Shown: positions 20,734 to 35,736, counted from the stretch's first letter. The stretch is 64,000 nucleotides of DNA from Podospora bellae-mahoneyi (GCF_035222275.1 NC_085885.1:1984001-2048000); one strand, 5' to 3'. Notes: generated by a model not told the origin, from the sequence alone. Numbers and translations: made by a program.

Positions 20734-23700
20734 TGTAGCAGCACCCTACCCTGACCCGATCTGACGGCGCTGGGGAAGGGGTGCGCGCGCGGGCAACGAC
20801 GGTCTGTCACGAGAGCAGCGGTCCTAGGACATTTGCGACGTCTTCTTGTTGTGCCATGGACTACCGGCCGTTGTTAGTCTTTTTTGGCAGGCCCGGGCAG
20901 GTGAGAATTGGAAGAAGGCAGTGAGTAATGGGTAAGGTAGGTGGGTGGATAGATGGATGGACAGGCTCAGCCGTCGGTAGACAAGGCAAGGCAAAGGCAG
21001 GTTTCACTCAGGGCCTGGGGTAGGGGGCCAACAAGGGGGGAGCAAGACGAGAGGGAGAGTGGAGGATAAGGGAACACACACCCGGTATGCGGGCGCACCG
21101 TGTCTGCGTGTCTGCGTCTCCTCTGCGTCTGGCGGGACGAATGATGAGACGGCGGGAAATATGGAATGCCAGTCGGAAAACAAGAGGCCAGCGATCAGCG
21201 CTGCAGTCGACCTGGCTATGGGGGTCCAACGTGGCCCAGGCCTGTGAGTAGGTTTGAGATAGGTGTTGACGGAGAAAGCGAGAGCGGGTGGAATTGGCAG
21301 CACTGGAATGCCCTGAGGTGGAGGTCCTCCCTTCCTTCCTTGGGTGACATTCTCCCAGTCCATCATTCTGAAAAGTTCCGTTAGAGCAAAACGAAACCCC
21401 CCCGCCTTTCCGAAAGACGGTACACCTAGGACAGCGAAGCGACAGGGGACTGCTAAAAGCGCTGAGAATGCTTAGAATCCTCTAATCTCTATCAACAACG
21501 CATGCACCCGTCCGTTTGTTCCTCCGAAATCCCGCACCTAGCCCGGCACTTTTGCTGTGGGAAAGCCGTCAGTTAATTGTCCAGCGAAATGATGTCCTCA
21601 GCCATGTCTGAGAATCGCGAACCCCTGCACGTGGCTGCGACCGCCGTCAGATCTCCAGGTGGCTGATCTGATCTCGACGACGTCCTTTTTTCACTCCTTG
21701 ACAGGGTTCGTCTGATATGCATGAAATCGTTCTTTCTGTGCCCCCGCCCTGCTCTAGAAACCTCCCCAGCCGAAGCCCCAGATCAGCCACTCACAACCGC
21801 CAGACTCGTACACCACCGGCCAGCCCGCCCAGAATCCATGATCGATATCGTCGCCGCGCCGCTCACGGAGTGTGGGGAAATAACGGGTGGAAAAACATGG
21901 CAGACCTGGAATCCCAATCTTAGCCTCACCTCGGTGGAGCTCTCCAACGAACGCTGGAGCGAGCGCGCCGTTTTACTGACTAGCAGGCATCAGGGCACTT
22001 GATAAAATGCTCTAGCATCGGACTTCAATTTCTCATCCTTCACGAAGAAGAGAGCATCGTGATACCATTCTGCAAGTCTCACACGAGAAGAACTCTGTAC
22101 TCTGTACAACAGCCATTGCCACCACCACCGCCGCCGGGATCGAGATAGGGACCTCGCTTGTGAATCTTGGGAATCGCAAGTGCCGGACAGTAGCTCGCCT
22201 TGGTTTCGGACCCTCACGATTGGGAATTCCTTACTTCAACAGCGAAACAGGCAGCCAAGCTTGAGCTAAAAAAGCAACCGATCAACTCGTGCGTTTCGAG
22301 CTAGGCCTATCTTTTATGGACATGAGGCCCCGGTTCCCAAACTCACTCTCAAGGTTCCACTGGCGGTTATCGACGACACACCAGCGACAAGCAATGGCTG
22401 TTATATTGGTCAAATATCGGTGGCAATGAAGCCCTCCATCCTCACGGACCTCAGTGCCGCTGTTTGGCTGGCATAAGAGAGAGGAACCGAGGATGCATAA
22501 AACACGGCAGAGTCAATCTATTTCACCACTTACAGAAGGCGAGGGGTCACTCTGGCTAAATTCGATACCACCTATTTTACCGAGCCACCTCGCAACCAAA
22601 CCTTTCCCTTTAGGCCACCAGAGAGTCCGGACCATCCACACCGGCCCAGCACATGACGCTTTCTGTTGATTGCTCTCTGCCCACCGCACCGGCCACCCAA
22701 AACGGCGGCAAAACAATCTCGACATTTGTTGGCGTGGTGCCGGCTCTAGAGGACGGCAAAAGCCTGCACGACCTGCCCATCGCGGACTCCGTCAAGCCTG
22801 AAGAAGCAGGTTGTCGATGAAGCCGTCACCACCTCGACCTGCGGTGCGTTTTCAGTTACTGGTGCCCAAACTGGAAGGCGTTTCGTCTTCTCTGGCGTTC
22901 AGCCATGCATGCGGCTCACCTCCGGCAGTCACTCGTCATGAACTGCTGGTCAGAAATGCTGTCGAGCTTCGTCATTCCAAACACCAAGCTCTCACACATC
23001 CAAGAAATCTCTGAAACTCTCTCAGCTCAGCTGCTGACTTTGTTATGCATCGGTCGTTTTTCTACTCTCGCTTGCCCGTGCAGCTCATTGGCTACGAGAC
23101 GGTCTGCTACCCATTGTAACGTGAGTCGCAAAGGACTGACGGGAATGGGGGAACCGTTTTTACGTTTTACGCGGTATGGCATTTTTTGATGTTACTCGGT
23201 ACCATGGGTCCAAACCCCCGTTAAACAAACAACCGAGATAACTGGCGGCTCAAGGCCTCAGAAAGGATCCTCTCATTCCAAACACGGTCCGCATTCTGTT
23301 GAGACAACTCTGACTGGTTGTGCCCTCGCAGATTCAAGACATATGATTGTATGTAGCTCACAACCCAAAACAGACAGGGCGGGCACAAGCCTCAGCGGAG
23401 TTGCGGGAGTCTAGCAGACGCCACAATTCCTCTTGCCAGATATCGAGATGCATATCCCGATTCCCCCTGTCGGCTGACCGGCAGCTTTTCTCGCCGTCTT
23501 CTGGCCCCGTGTGTCGAAAGGTCTGTCAATTGCCGAGCTCGGCCAAGAAAGCCAAGGAGGCCACCGTGGACCCTAGTCAGGCTTCTCCAGATGTCGATCG
23601 GCTTTGCGCACGTTATCATCCCCACCAGCTCAGCGCTACGGAGGAAGGCCCCGAAGGAGAGCATGAACATGATAAGATTGTACCCCATTCTGATGTTTCT

Positions 23701-25265
23701 GCACAGTGTTGTCAACATCAAACGATACCAAGTTCTATGGGAGAGATAATGATGAACGCAGAAGAAAAAGGGGCATATGTAGCTGCCCGGCCGCCTCTGC
23801 CTATCGTTGCAGCTGTGGGATCGAGGGTGGGCGGACCGAAATGCCCCCTCTGAACCAAAAACCGCGTCTTTTGTGGTTGCAGCAGCGCCATACAGCTGGC
23901 TATGAGAGGGTGAAAGGGGCGGGGGGGAGGGGGGAACACAGAGGGCGCAGGTACGGGAATAACGCAGGCTGCCAGCACGACCAGCGCCAGAGGGCTGCGG
24001 AGGGAGTAGAGTCTGGTACTGCCTCCCCAATGTGGTGCTCGGCAGGTCTGGGCAGGGTGGACTTCGATTCCATCGTTCGGTTACACTGATTTCGGGCTGT
24101 AGCTGACATTAAACGAGTCGCCGACCTGGGAGGTTGCCATCCAACTGAGCCAGTAGTATGCACATCATTTATTAACTTGCCCTTCCGGCCCAGCCCGAGC
24201 CAGCCATCGTCCCTCTCGTTTTTCCCCGACTCAACCACGAACCTGTTGCTGCAGAATAGATAGCCACCACGCGGAGAGCCTTCCGTTCGGGGGGTGAGAG
24301 GGAGGGCTGTTTTGGGAAACTGTGATGGGACGTGGTCGTCGATGGCGACGTTGTGAGATGTTGGACCAGAGGACAGAACCAGACAAGGCTCGGAACATTT
24401 TCTTTTGTTTTCAAGAGCCAAGCATTTTTACTTTATCGAACGTCTTTCACTTGAATCAAAACGGTCAGCGCTGGGCCCAAGTCGGTCCAGCCTCTTCTCC
24501 TCCCGCGCTCCCGTGTCAACCGGTAGCTGGCAGGTCTGGGGCCAAGAAACTGGCCAATCGTGGATCTTGACCCGATTCACTCAAGTCCCGTCCCCTCGGA
24601 GTGGGCTGGCATGGCTGGCCGAGCAGGGGGGAGGAAATACCCTTGTCCCTCCATCGGGTGCTTCGTTGCCCCTTGCTTGTCCATCGGCCCTTGGCAAGCC
24701 TTTTCACCCCCGGATCTCTCTTTCTCTCTTCCTGCTTGCCCAGCCTTGACCCTCTTGCTCGTTGTGGCTGGCCCGGCAGCTTTCCAAATGATCGTCCCAC
24801 AGTGTTGTTATTAGGCTCAAACCTAGCGTTGTGGAAAACGGAGCATGTGTGAGGAGGAAAAGACCTTTCAATCAATCTTGGATCTTGTGGCATGCCGGGG
24901 AAGCGATTTACACAGCAATCATTTTGATGCGCGGTGGACAGACGCTGGGTGGTTGTGTTGTCTCAGGGCTTGGATAATACCCGTCCGACTCCCGAATCCC
25001 TTGCAGGACGTTGTGTTTTGTGTTCGACATCCACCCCAGTTCCCGTGGCCTTTTTCCAACGTATCTCGAACAGTGCTGCTTTCTATTCCCCCCTTCGAGG
25101 CGCCATGGTTTCAGTGTCCTGATGTCAGTATACCGATACAGCGGCTGAGGTGCATGGATGAGGTGGACAGGGCCCTACATCATCATCACTCAACGATAGA
25201 TTGGTCCTTGTGGCAAACTGTGAAGCTTTTTTCCCTCAGCATACGATCACCCACGATATAGCAGC
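20734..25265. other. Large divergent intergenic region, 4.5 kb
   Basis: Separates the A1-like gene (-) from the GPI-type gene (+). All open frames are short and Pro/Ser/Arg-rich without any domain; the longest, 23392-24030 (-), has no recognisable fold and an unlikely composition. No tRNA, 5S rRNA or transposon was recognised. Long leaders, unannotated non-coding RNAs or regulatory sequence are possible. Confidence 0.5.
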
Positions 25266-27837
25266 ATGGTTGGGGGTAGGCGGTTGCTGCTTTCGATCGC
25301 GGCGCTCTCTGGCGCTGGCCTCAACAATGGAGTTGAAGGTGAGTTGACGCTCTCATGATGGGTGGTGAGCCTTTTGTTCTAATGGAAGACGAACAGCTCG
25401 GTTCAGGAGGCAAGATGGAGCAGGTGTCGATGTCGTCCAGAACGCTACAACACCAATATCAGAACCAACAACACCAGTCATCACATCAACTCCTGATCCA
25501 CCACCAACACCAATAGACTTGCCTGGCACACCTACTACCTTCACAACCACCAAGAAAGTGCCGCCAATAGGGCCGCCTCGACCTGGGATATCGGCTGCGG
25601 GCATTATCGAGCTTGATGAGACCATCGGGGTGGACGATGAGGAGGAAGTTACTGTACTTGGCGGGGGTCTTTTGAGGCTGACTGCTGCCTCGAACGCGCA
25701 GCCTACGCCAGCAGAGGAGGAGTATGTGTATCCGGGGGAATACGGCTCAGGTGGGACGTTGACGACCGACACCAACGCCTTCACACGGACTGTACTCCCG
25801 ACCAGGGTATCAGTTGTGCCAAATTTGGGGACCGTCAGAGGTCCGCCGCCAGTCGAAACGACAACATCGATTATATCTCCTCCGATCAGGACGCCACCAA
25901 CAAGGCCACCCGCCATCCCAGCCCCGGTCGCGGCCCCGCAAGATGGGGTTCAGAATATTGATCTGGGCGATCCCATGCAAGAGACGCCAGCACCAGAAGA
26001 GCAGGAGCCGGAGCCAGAACCGGAACCGGCGCCCGCACCAGCACCCGTGATACCAGGTATTCCGGGAGGTGGCCGTCCTGCCGGTCCTCCGGTAAGGACG
26101 TCAAAAAGTGTAGTAACCGCAATCGTCACGGAAATCGACCTGGGGCATGGTAATCCCGCTACCACGACATCTACATCGACGTGGAACGGGTACTCCAACT
26201 CGACCTTTGTGACGTCGGTGCTGTACCCCAACCAAACTACACCACATATCTCTACGCCCACAGCCACTCTTAGCTTTTGCCAACCTTCAGACTTGACTAT
26301 TCCCCCTACGGTATGGTCGATTGTCTACACAAGCACGCTGACTTGGTTTGGCAACCCTGAGGATTACACGCCTGAGTATCCCCCCATCTCGACCCCGCCG
26401 GTTTCATCGTGTGTCCCGTCACCACCCAGGTTGACCGTCTCGCGATGCTCGTCTACAAGCACCGGAGAGGAGAACACACCTTGTTTTGTGACGGTCACAG
26501 CGTCCACGTCTTATCCCTGGGGCTATGGACCACAGACAAGCACTGTGCCCAACACTGTCACTTTTGTCACGACGGACAAGAACCCGGCTGTGATTTACAC
26601 CTCCATGAAGCCACCTAATTATGGTGTTACCCAACCGCCACGGACTCAAGCTCATCATGAGTCCCTCACGGAAGATGGCGCTGCTTCTCCCATCTCGACG
26701 CCGTCGTACGGCTCTGAGCCCAATAATCCTGGCCCTAACAACCCGAGCAATCCGAACAACCCAAGCAATCCTAACAACAGCCCGAGCAGTCCAAACAACC
26801 CCAGCAATCCCTCCAACCCCAACAACCCAAACAACCCAAACAGACCCCAACCCATCGAAGAGTCCCGCTCAGCAACCATAACCCGCTCCCCGGTAACAGT
26901 AATAATCCAACCAACCGCCATTGTCATAAACGACAACACAATCAAAGACAACACGACAAAAAAAACCCAAGTCGTCATCGTCTCGGGCGAGACCTTTACG
27001 ATCGACCCAACAAGGGTGGTAGGCGCAGACACAACCATCGACCGCGTCACGGCCACAGGAGGAGGGGTGTACTACCCCTCCACGCCCACCACGACCTCCT
27101 TACGTGGCGTACAAGTAATCCTGACCTCGTCCCGGGTGATAATCGGTGGATCAACTTACACCTTCTCCCCCACCTCCACCATCGCCGTAGTCAACGACGA
27201 GACATTCACCATCGGTCCCACGGCGATCGCTGCCGGGTCACAAACCCTCAACCTCCCTGCTGCTCCTGTTCCGACAGAGGTCGTGGTGGTGGGAGGAGAG
27301 CTGATTACTGCCATTGGCCCCACCTTGGCCGTCATCTCTGGGAGTACGATAACTTATGGTAGCACCGTCTCGACGACGACTATAGGGGGTGATGTCATTA
27401 CTTTTGGTCCTGGGGGTGTGACGGCGCATGGGACGATCACGCTTGGGGGGAGTGCCGCAAGGCCGGGGGAGACGCAGTATGTCGTTGCTGGGGGCGCGAC
27501 TATCACCAAGATTGGGGCGAGCGTGGTGGTGGTGAAGCAGACTACGTATACTATCGCGCCGGCGGCGGCGGGGGGTATGGGGGATAGGATGGTTACCACT
27601 ACTGTTGGGGGGGAGGTGATCACCATTGGGCCGGAGGGGGTTGTGGTCGGGACGACGACGATGGGGTTTCCTTTTGGGCCTACGGTTGTTATCACGCCTG
27701 GGGGGAGGGGAGGGGGGTTTGCTGCTGCTACGGGGGTTGTGGAGGGTGAGGATGAGGAGGATGGAGGGGTGGCGGTTGGGATCAGCCGGGGGATGTTGTT
27801 GGGGGTGGTGGTGGGGTGGTTGGCGTGGATGGTTTGA
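25266..27837 (+). CDS. Secreted Ser/Thr/Pro-rich repeat protein, probably GPI-anchored
   Basis: Two exons: 25266-25338 and 25397-27837, giving 837 residues. The first exon encodes a signal peptide (RRLLLSIAALSGAG), and RFRR just after it looks like a Kex2 site. The mature protein starts with Pro/Thr-rich sequence and acidic EPEPEPEPAPAPA. A cysteine-containing middle part follows (about 26270-26560), then a low-complexity run of NNPSNP units (about 26729-26850). The C-terminal third is a series of short Gly/Thr/Val repeats of the pattern VVxGGExITxGP. The end is hydrophobic (SRGMLLGVVVGWLAWMV), as for a GPI signal. A cell-wall or surface role is inferred from composition. I do not recognise a named family. 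The 3' 450 bp are unusually G-rich. Confidence 0.82.
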
Positions 27838-28580
27838 GACATCCATCCGTCCGCTATTGGGATAGGGAGTTTATGGAGTTCTTGGATTGTTATATCCTGT
27901 ATTGTGTGAACATGAAAAAAATGGGGTGTTATGGGTGGGTTTTGGCTTTTGGCTTTTACTTTTTGGTTATTTTTTTGGTACGATTGGAGAAGTATTATAC
28001 CCCGGGGATGAATCCAACGGGGGGTGTATTGTGGGAGAAATGTACAGCTTGACTTGTACAATTGAGATAGGGGAACAGCAGCAGTAGTAAATAGCTGAAT
28101 TGGGAGGAATGATATGAAATATTATGGGTTTTAAATGCATTCTGAGAGCTATACACCAACTGTGATATCTCTGAGGGAAACATGCAATTCTGATACGGCC
28201 CGGTTTCTGGCGCCAGCAACATCAAGACTCGAGGGAAAGTATTTTGGACTATCAATGGATTAAATCCGGCCTTTTAGAAGTACACCGAAACATGAGGGAC
28301 TACGTGATAAACAGCAGCCGTCAAACCACATCATCTTTTAAACCAAATATTCACAATACCCCCCATTGAACACCTGCCTACCTACCTACATGCAACTCCA
28401 TTCGAGAACCCTCCAGCACCTAAAATCAGGGTCAACCCAAAGGAGGGTACCACCCGGCTCCGACTCTCATCTCCCACGAGCCACTCCATCTCGGCAGTAA
28501 TGCAAAATGACACCTCTTCTCATCCCGCTCGCACCATGAAGGACCAAACCAGCCACCCACCCACCATCTGTCTATGGTAC

Positions 28581-28615
<35 letters not shown>

Positions 28616-29423
28616 TTCCAAAAATAAACCACACATGTTCGCGGTTGCAGATCTACGACACTCTGCAGTATCTTGCTTTACACATCTCACACGCAAATGT
28701 ATACAACGTTGCTAGTCCACCCTTCCCCTTCCATCACTCATTGATGACAGAGCTGTTTGATGATGATTACTTAACCCTTCTGTTTCCACCTTGGACGCGC
28801 GGCTCTTTCTTGTACGCACCAACTCACAACCTAATGTTGGATTCTATCCCCATGTTCCACGGCAGTTAGAGGGTGGTGAACCTCTATCTACCACACCTTT
28901 GAACAGGCTTCCCAACATGCGGGATACTCGTTGGACAGGAAAGGTCCTGATGAACAGACATCAAAAGCACCCGTATCCGATCCACATGCCTCCGGGGACA
29001 AGCCTTAAAATCCCTGATTAGACACCCGACATTCGAACGCTCGTATGCTGTCTAGCAACCCCTATCCCCCCTATCCACAACATTGCTCCAAGATCCGATT
29101 GGCATCATGAGCCTCGTGCTGTCCAGCAGCTTGGCCATCTAAATAGACATAAAGCAGTGCAGGTGTCACAACCTCAAGCCACAACCTCGTAAAAGCCCCC
29201 GTGGTCAAATGCTGTGTTATCATTACTCCCGTGCTGTGTCATACAAAATCACCAGAGATAGTTCTCCTTCGTCTTTCATTCACCTCATCGACCACACAAG
29301 CTCCTCGCCATCGCCTAACCTTCCACAATGCCCGTCACCCCCACCACCATCCTTAACCCTCATGAACTCTAACCAACCATACTCAACCAAAATCCCATTC
29401 CCATACCAAGAAAGCTGAGTATC
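27838..29423. other. Convergent intergenic region with an AC microsatellite
   Basis: About 1.6 kb of 3' flanks for two converging genes. No coding region was recognised. A dinucleotide AC run lies at 28583-28611. Confidence 0.55.
28583..28611. repeat. (AC)n microsatellite
   Basis: A perfect AC run of about 29 nt between converging genes. Confidence 0.95.
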
Positions 29424-31164
29424 TCAGCTCGAATCCCTCACCCAACCAGGACACTCCCCAAACTCCCCCACCACCTCCCCCTCCCCCCTATCCGCAGCCT
29501 CCAACCCCTCCTCCCAGCTCTCCCTAAACCTTTGCCCAAGCGCTTCATACACCCCAGGCCACCCAGCCCTGACCGCATTCCCCCCGTACCTCTTCGCCCC
29601 CTCCACCGCAAACTTCCCCTGCTGCCTCGCAATAAACCCCTGCAGCAACCCCCCGTAAACCAAGCCCGCAACAACACTCTCGACACTGTCCACATCCGGC
29701 TTCTTATTCCCAAAAATTAACCCCTCGGACGGCATCAAGTACTTCGGCCCCCCCAGCGGAGGGACAAGTTCCCCAAATCCGGCCTGAGTATACCCCTCGA
29801 GCAATCTCTGCACATACGTCGCCGTAGTCACCACATCCTCAAAAGCCAACGAAGCAGCCTTATTACCCTCCCCCCCCTTTCCCCCCACCGCATCATCCAT
29901 CATCCCCGACCTCAACAGAAACGTCTTCCTCGTCAGCGACCTCCAAAGCAAGGGCTTGAGACGATACAGAAAAACCAGATACAACCCCCTCTCCCACAAC
30001 CACTCCCTCTTCCCCTCCAACGCCGCACGAAACGCCACAAAATTCCCCGACCTCACAGCCCTGCATATCGGGAGGAAAACCTCCCCAAACCCAGCTGCGT
30101 CCGGCCGGGAGAGGAGGTTCACCGACGGGAACCGGCCGCAGAGCATGTTGGAGGGGATCCACCAAGTGAGAATCTGGCGCCGGTGTTTGAGAAATGAGGT
30201 GTGGCACTGCCTGTAGGCCTCCTCGAGGCACATGTGCGCGCGAAAGTAGTGCGCGTTGTCAAAGTTGAAGCGGCCGAGGTAGTAGAGGAAGGTTACCCTC
30301 TGCGAGGCCGGGTACAAGGCCAGGGCTGGACCAGAGGTGGAGAGGTTGGTGAACATTTGGACGGCGAGGTGAGATTTTTCGCACTGAATATAAGAAAGGT
30401 CAGAAGCTACGGTGGAAAAAAAATTATTAGGGGGGAAGGGGGAGCTTACGGCAAAGAGGAGTTTAAGAGTTAGATTCGCAAAGAGATAAACCGCCACCTT
30501 TTTCCCCTTTGGCGGTGCCCATCTCGTGCTGGAGCGGTCACCCAGACAAGACGTGAAAAACTTTTGGATAATATCCGCCGCCATCTCAACAACCGACTTG
30601 CTCTCCCCGTCACCCGTCTCATCCCCTTCTATCAACGCTAGAACCTCCGGCTGTCTAGTCAGGCTCATAACCAGCTTCGACAGGGATTCCGACAAGGCCA
30701 TGCTCGTCGGAAGGAGCATAACACCATAGGTCGGATTAGCAAGCGCGTTGGCGCATGATCTGTTGTCATTTTCCATCAGTTTCCTCTTCTTGAAACCAAA
30801 AAAAAAAAAAAAAAAAAAGGGTTACCTACATCAACAGCTCACTGAGCCTAGTGTAAACATTGACAACATCGTCAAAGTTCACATCGCGCCAGTACTCGAG
30901 GTAGTCCTTAATGAAAGAATTAAACCCCGGCCACGGCGACCCCTTCCCCTCTGGCACGTTATCTTCCTCTGGAAGACAGTTGTCGACGAATTTCTCGAGG
31001 GCGTCACTCCCGTTGTCTGGATAGTTCGATCTGATCTCGTGCGCCAGGTTGTAGTATATATCCGGGACATCGTTCTCGACCTGCAGCCAGTCTTTGAGGC
31101 TGGCGCCGTCTGCCTCGAGGGCAAAGCCGCGTATCTTGGTCAGGAATTGGATTGCGAGACTCAT
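29424..31164 (-). CDS. csn12: Csn12-type PCI-domain protein (COP9 signalosome subunit 12 family)
   Basis: Three exons: 31164-30830, 30759-30450 and 30383-29424, giving 534 residues. Exon 1 ends with LSELL and joins ISCANALANPTYG once the intron is removed. The protein has the helical repeat and PCI layout of Csn12/Thp1 proteins: KSHLAVQMFTNL, VTFLYYLGRFNFDNAHYFRAHMCLEEAYRQCH, RRQILTWWIPSNMLCGRFPS, then YLVFLYRLKPLLWRSLTRKTFL. In yeast Csn12 works with Thp3 in transcription-coupled mRNA maturation and was first linked to the signalosome; which role applies here is not visible. Intron 1 holds a run of about 21 T on the coding strand. The last third is strongly G-rich in the coding strand. Family call is good; exact borders moderately sure. 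Confidence 0.88.
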
Positions 31165-31532
31165 GATGGGCGATGAGGACGTGAGTTAGTAAGTGAGTGA
31201 AAGTGCTTTTGGGTGGCACTCAAGGCGCGACTTGGCGGTTCATTGCTGCGTAGGCACATCAATGTTGAAAAGTGGAAAATATTACAAGGTCGCGTGATGG
31301 GTGTTTGTGGTTTGGGACAACAATAGCAATGAATATGGCTGAGTAGATTCTAAGCCAGGGCGGTGGGAATTAAACAAGTGAATGAGATCCACTCAGTTGA
31401 AAGACAATGCAGGCCACGGCTGTCTGTGGTCAACCCTAACCCTGCTATATACACTTTTCCACGCCAACCATTCCCATGTGATTCATCATATGCCGTTGGA
31501 TCAATCCTTTCATGATAGCATTATCATTATAC
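31165..31532. other. Short intergenic between CSN12 and the thiolase gene
   Basis: Holds the promoter of the minus-strand CSN12 gene and the 3' end of the thiolase gene, which lies upstream in the same orientation. Nothing else was seen. Confidence 0.6.
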
Positions 31533-32952
<1,420 letters not shown>

Positions 32953-33789
32953 GATGGATGTGGCAGAGAGTTCGCTCAACGGAAAGCTAAATGCAATGAC
33001 TGACAAGACAGGAAGGCTAGACCACGACCAGAGGCAACGAGGGGAAAATCACTTGTGGACAAGACATGATCGGAAACGGTCGCCCTTCCCGAGGGCCAGC
33101 TTCTTTAAAGAGCACCGCCAGCACTGGCACACATGCGGCACTCCTCGGCTTGTGACGGACTGACGGGATGTGCACGGGGAGTTTTGCGGAGGTGGGGACT
33201 ATGATGGAGGAGCCGGGGAAACAGCCCCGCCATGGAGTTGGGGGTGCCAGGATGCCTTAAAGCTTTGGAGAGTTCGTTGAGATGTAACCGTTTGTTGCAG
33301 CGGCTGTCCTTTTGATACTTTCAAGAATCTAGGTAGACCGAAGAAGGCCAGGGCCAAACATAGGAAGCATAATCTACCAGATGAAGCAGAGAGAAAACAC
33401 CGATCTACAGCGGCCTTTTCAGTGGCGCCGAAGACGCGCAGTTGGTGGCTCTGGGTCTTTGATCGCACGTGCCAATGCCTTTTGTTAAGCAACGGTTCAA
33501 TTATGATTGGCCAGAGTCACCTAAATGCACATAGCTAATCGATAAGAAATGCCCCCACTCGGCAATGGCACCCATCCACTGACACCCAGAACAGAGCTTC
33601 TTCACTCTCCGCCGCCGGTTCCGCCCCCCATCGCCGTTGACATACCATAATCAACCCACTGCTGGACGCCCTCCCCACTGATTTCTCACGCGCCGAGACA
33701 GCCACAAGCTATCATCAACTTTCCTTACCCATCGCTGGAGGCCCCTCCTACCTACACATCGAGTGTCATCCTGCGTCTTTCTGGAAAAC
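32953..33789. other. Divergent promoter region between the thiolase gene and RAD6
   Basis: About 840 bp that must carry both promoters. The RAD6 side (33580-33789) is C/CA-rich as in fungal leaders. No other feature was recognised. Confidence 0.6.
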
Positions 33790-34470
33790 ATGTCGACGGC
33801 AGCCCGCAGACGTCTCATGCGAGACTTCAAGGTATGGCGACTCTACCAACACCTTCAGCATAAACAAGACGTGTTTCGCGATGCTAACCTTCGGCTTTCG
33901 ATTTTCAGCGCATGCAAACCGACCCTCCCGCTGGCGTTTCTGCTTCTCCGGTTCCAGACAATGTGATGACTTGGTGAGTAAAGCTCTTCACCGCCAACCC
34001 AAGTCCATCAGCGAACTGGAGTACCAACCAACCATCATCAGGAATGCCGTCATTATTGGACCCGCTGATACTCCATTCGAAGACGGAACCTTTAGACTCG
34101 TGATGCATTTCGAAGAACAGTATCCCAACAAGCCGCCCTCGGTCAAGTTCATCAGCCAGATGTTCCATCCCAACGTCTACGCCACCGGCGAACTCTGCTT
34201 GGATATCCTCCAGAATCGATGGAGTCCCACGTACGATGTTGCGGCTGTTCTTACGAGTATTCAAAGGTTCGTGGAAGGTTACACGTGGACATGGACACAG
34301 CAGGGAGCTTGACTGGATGGTAATGGCTGACACGGCTTGGGTACAGTTTGCTCAACGACCCGAACACGGGATCCCCAGCGAACGTCGAAGCTTCCAATTT
34401 GTACAAGGACAACCGTAAGGAGTACACGAAAAGAGTCAGGGAGACGGTGGAGAAGAGCTGGGAAGACTAA
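33790..34470 (+). CDS. RAD6: E2 ubiquitin-conjugating enzyme Rad6/Ubc2
   Basis: Four exons: 33790-33831, 33909-33973, 34042-34266 and 34347-34470, giving 151 residues, the length of the Neurospora orthologue mus-8. The enzyme partners RING ligases for PCNA ubiquitination in post-replication repair, histone H2B ubiquitination and N-end-rule turnover. The active-site Cys88 lies in [12 protein letters not shown], exactly where Rad6 has it, preceded by FHPNVYATG. The N-terminus [16 protein letters not shown] is typical. The protein ends in VEKSWED and lacks the long acidic tail of budding yeast, as expected for filamentous fungi. All four junctions restore codons split by introns. Confidence 0.98.
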
Positions 34471-35696
34471 AGTCATAGGTTGGTTAATGGAAATGGATTG
34501 GACGAGCTGAACAGCAGCTGCCCCTACTGATGCTTGATATATTGGGGGCTGTTTTCGGCGGTGTCATGGGATTAGGACTACAAACCGGAGTTTGCGGTGT
34601 TTTTGGCCACCTTCGAGTGGGGATTTGTGTGTTTTCAACAGCATTCTGGCAGGCAAAGGCATATTCGTTTTGTCAGGCGTTTGGTTCGTGCAACAAATAA
34701 CTTGGTCTATTGCTCGCAAGGGCGTGTGGTGGTCAAAGTGAGAGGGAGCTTGATTTTGTTAGGGACTACAACAGGTTGGGAGGCATAGGCAAGGGCGGGG
34801 TTTGTACGGAGTTGGGCCCCGCACGCATATAATCTGATATCAGTCTAAGCATCAAAGCCTACAAGCGGTGATTTTAAGTGCCTTGGAACCATTTGCTTCT
34901 CATCGTTCTGGTAGAGGTACTCCAGATGCCCACTCTTACTAGCTTCCCGAGACAATGCCATGGTAAGCTCGGCCCACCATACAATTACAAGGGCTTTCCG
35001 TCTGTACTTGCGAGGCACGGGAGCCGGCTTGCAGATGTCGGCAGAAGTGGCTCGCATTGAGCTGGTACTGACGGTTAATAGTGGCAGGCTGTCGTGAGGC
35101 TGTCATCTGCAATGCTGCCCGCTGCAATCGGCCGGCAAGAGACCCACGTCTAGTGTTGGGCAGAGTGGCAGGGGCCATTTTCAAGGCATGCATCGCCCGT
35201 TGAAACACGCCCCAAGACCGTGAACCATTAGCGCGTCATTCAGCCTCGAGTTTGTCATCCATCCATCTGTCCAGTGGTGACTCGCCTCGGCCTTCTCTCC
35301 CCCTCCTCTGCCCCTGACCGCCTTGACATACCCCACCGGTCCCTGACGTTCTTCTAGAACTTTGAACTACCTAACAGCAGAACTCAGATAACCCTCGTTT
35401 CAGGATCACTGCCCACTCTCGCCTTCACCAGACGATACGACGACGACGTCCGGTATTGCTTTTCTAGCGGACCGCATCCTGTCATCTCTGATTTGCCGAT
35501 CTGGGACCCGACCACCACTAGCAACCCACACCACACACGTTCACTTCGCAGTCCCAGGCACCAGACGACGACCTGACTTTCCACAAACAACAACAACAAC
35601 AACTACAACAACCAAAACTACCGTCGACAACTCTTGAAGAAACGTAGCCACACAGACGCTCGCTTCTGCCGATATCGCCGCCCTCGTCGCCTTTTT

Positions 35697-35736
<40 letters not shown>

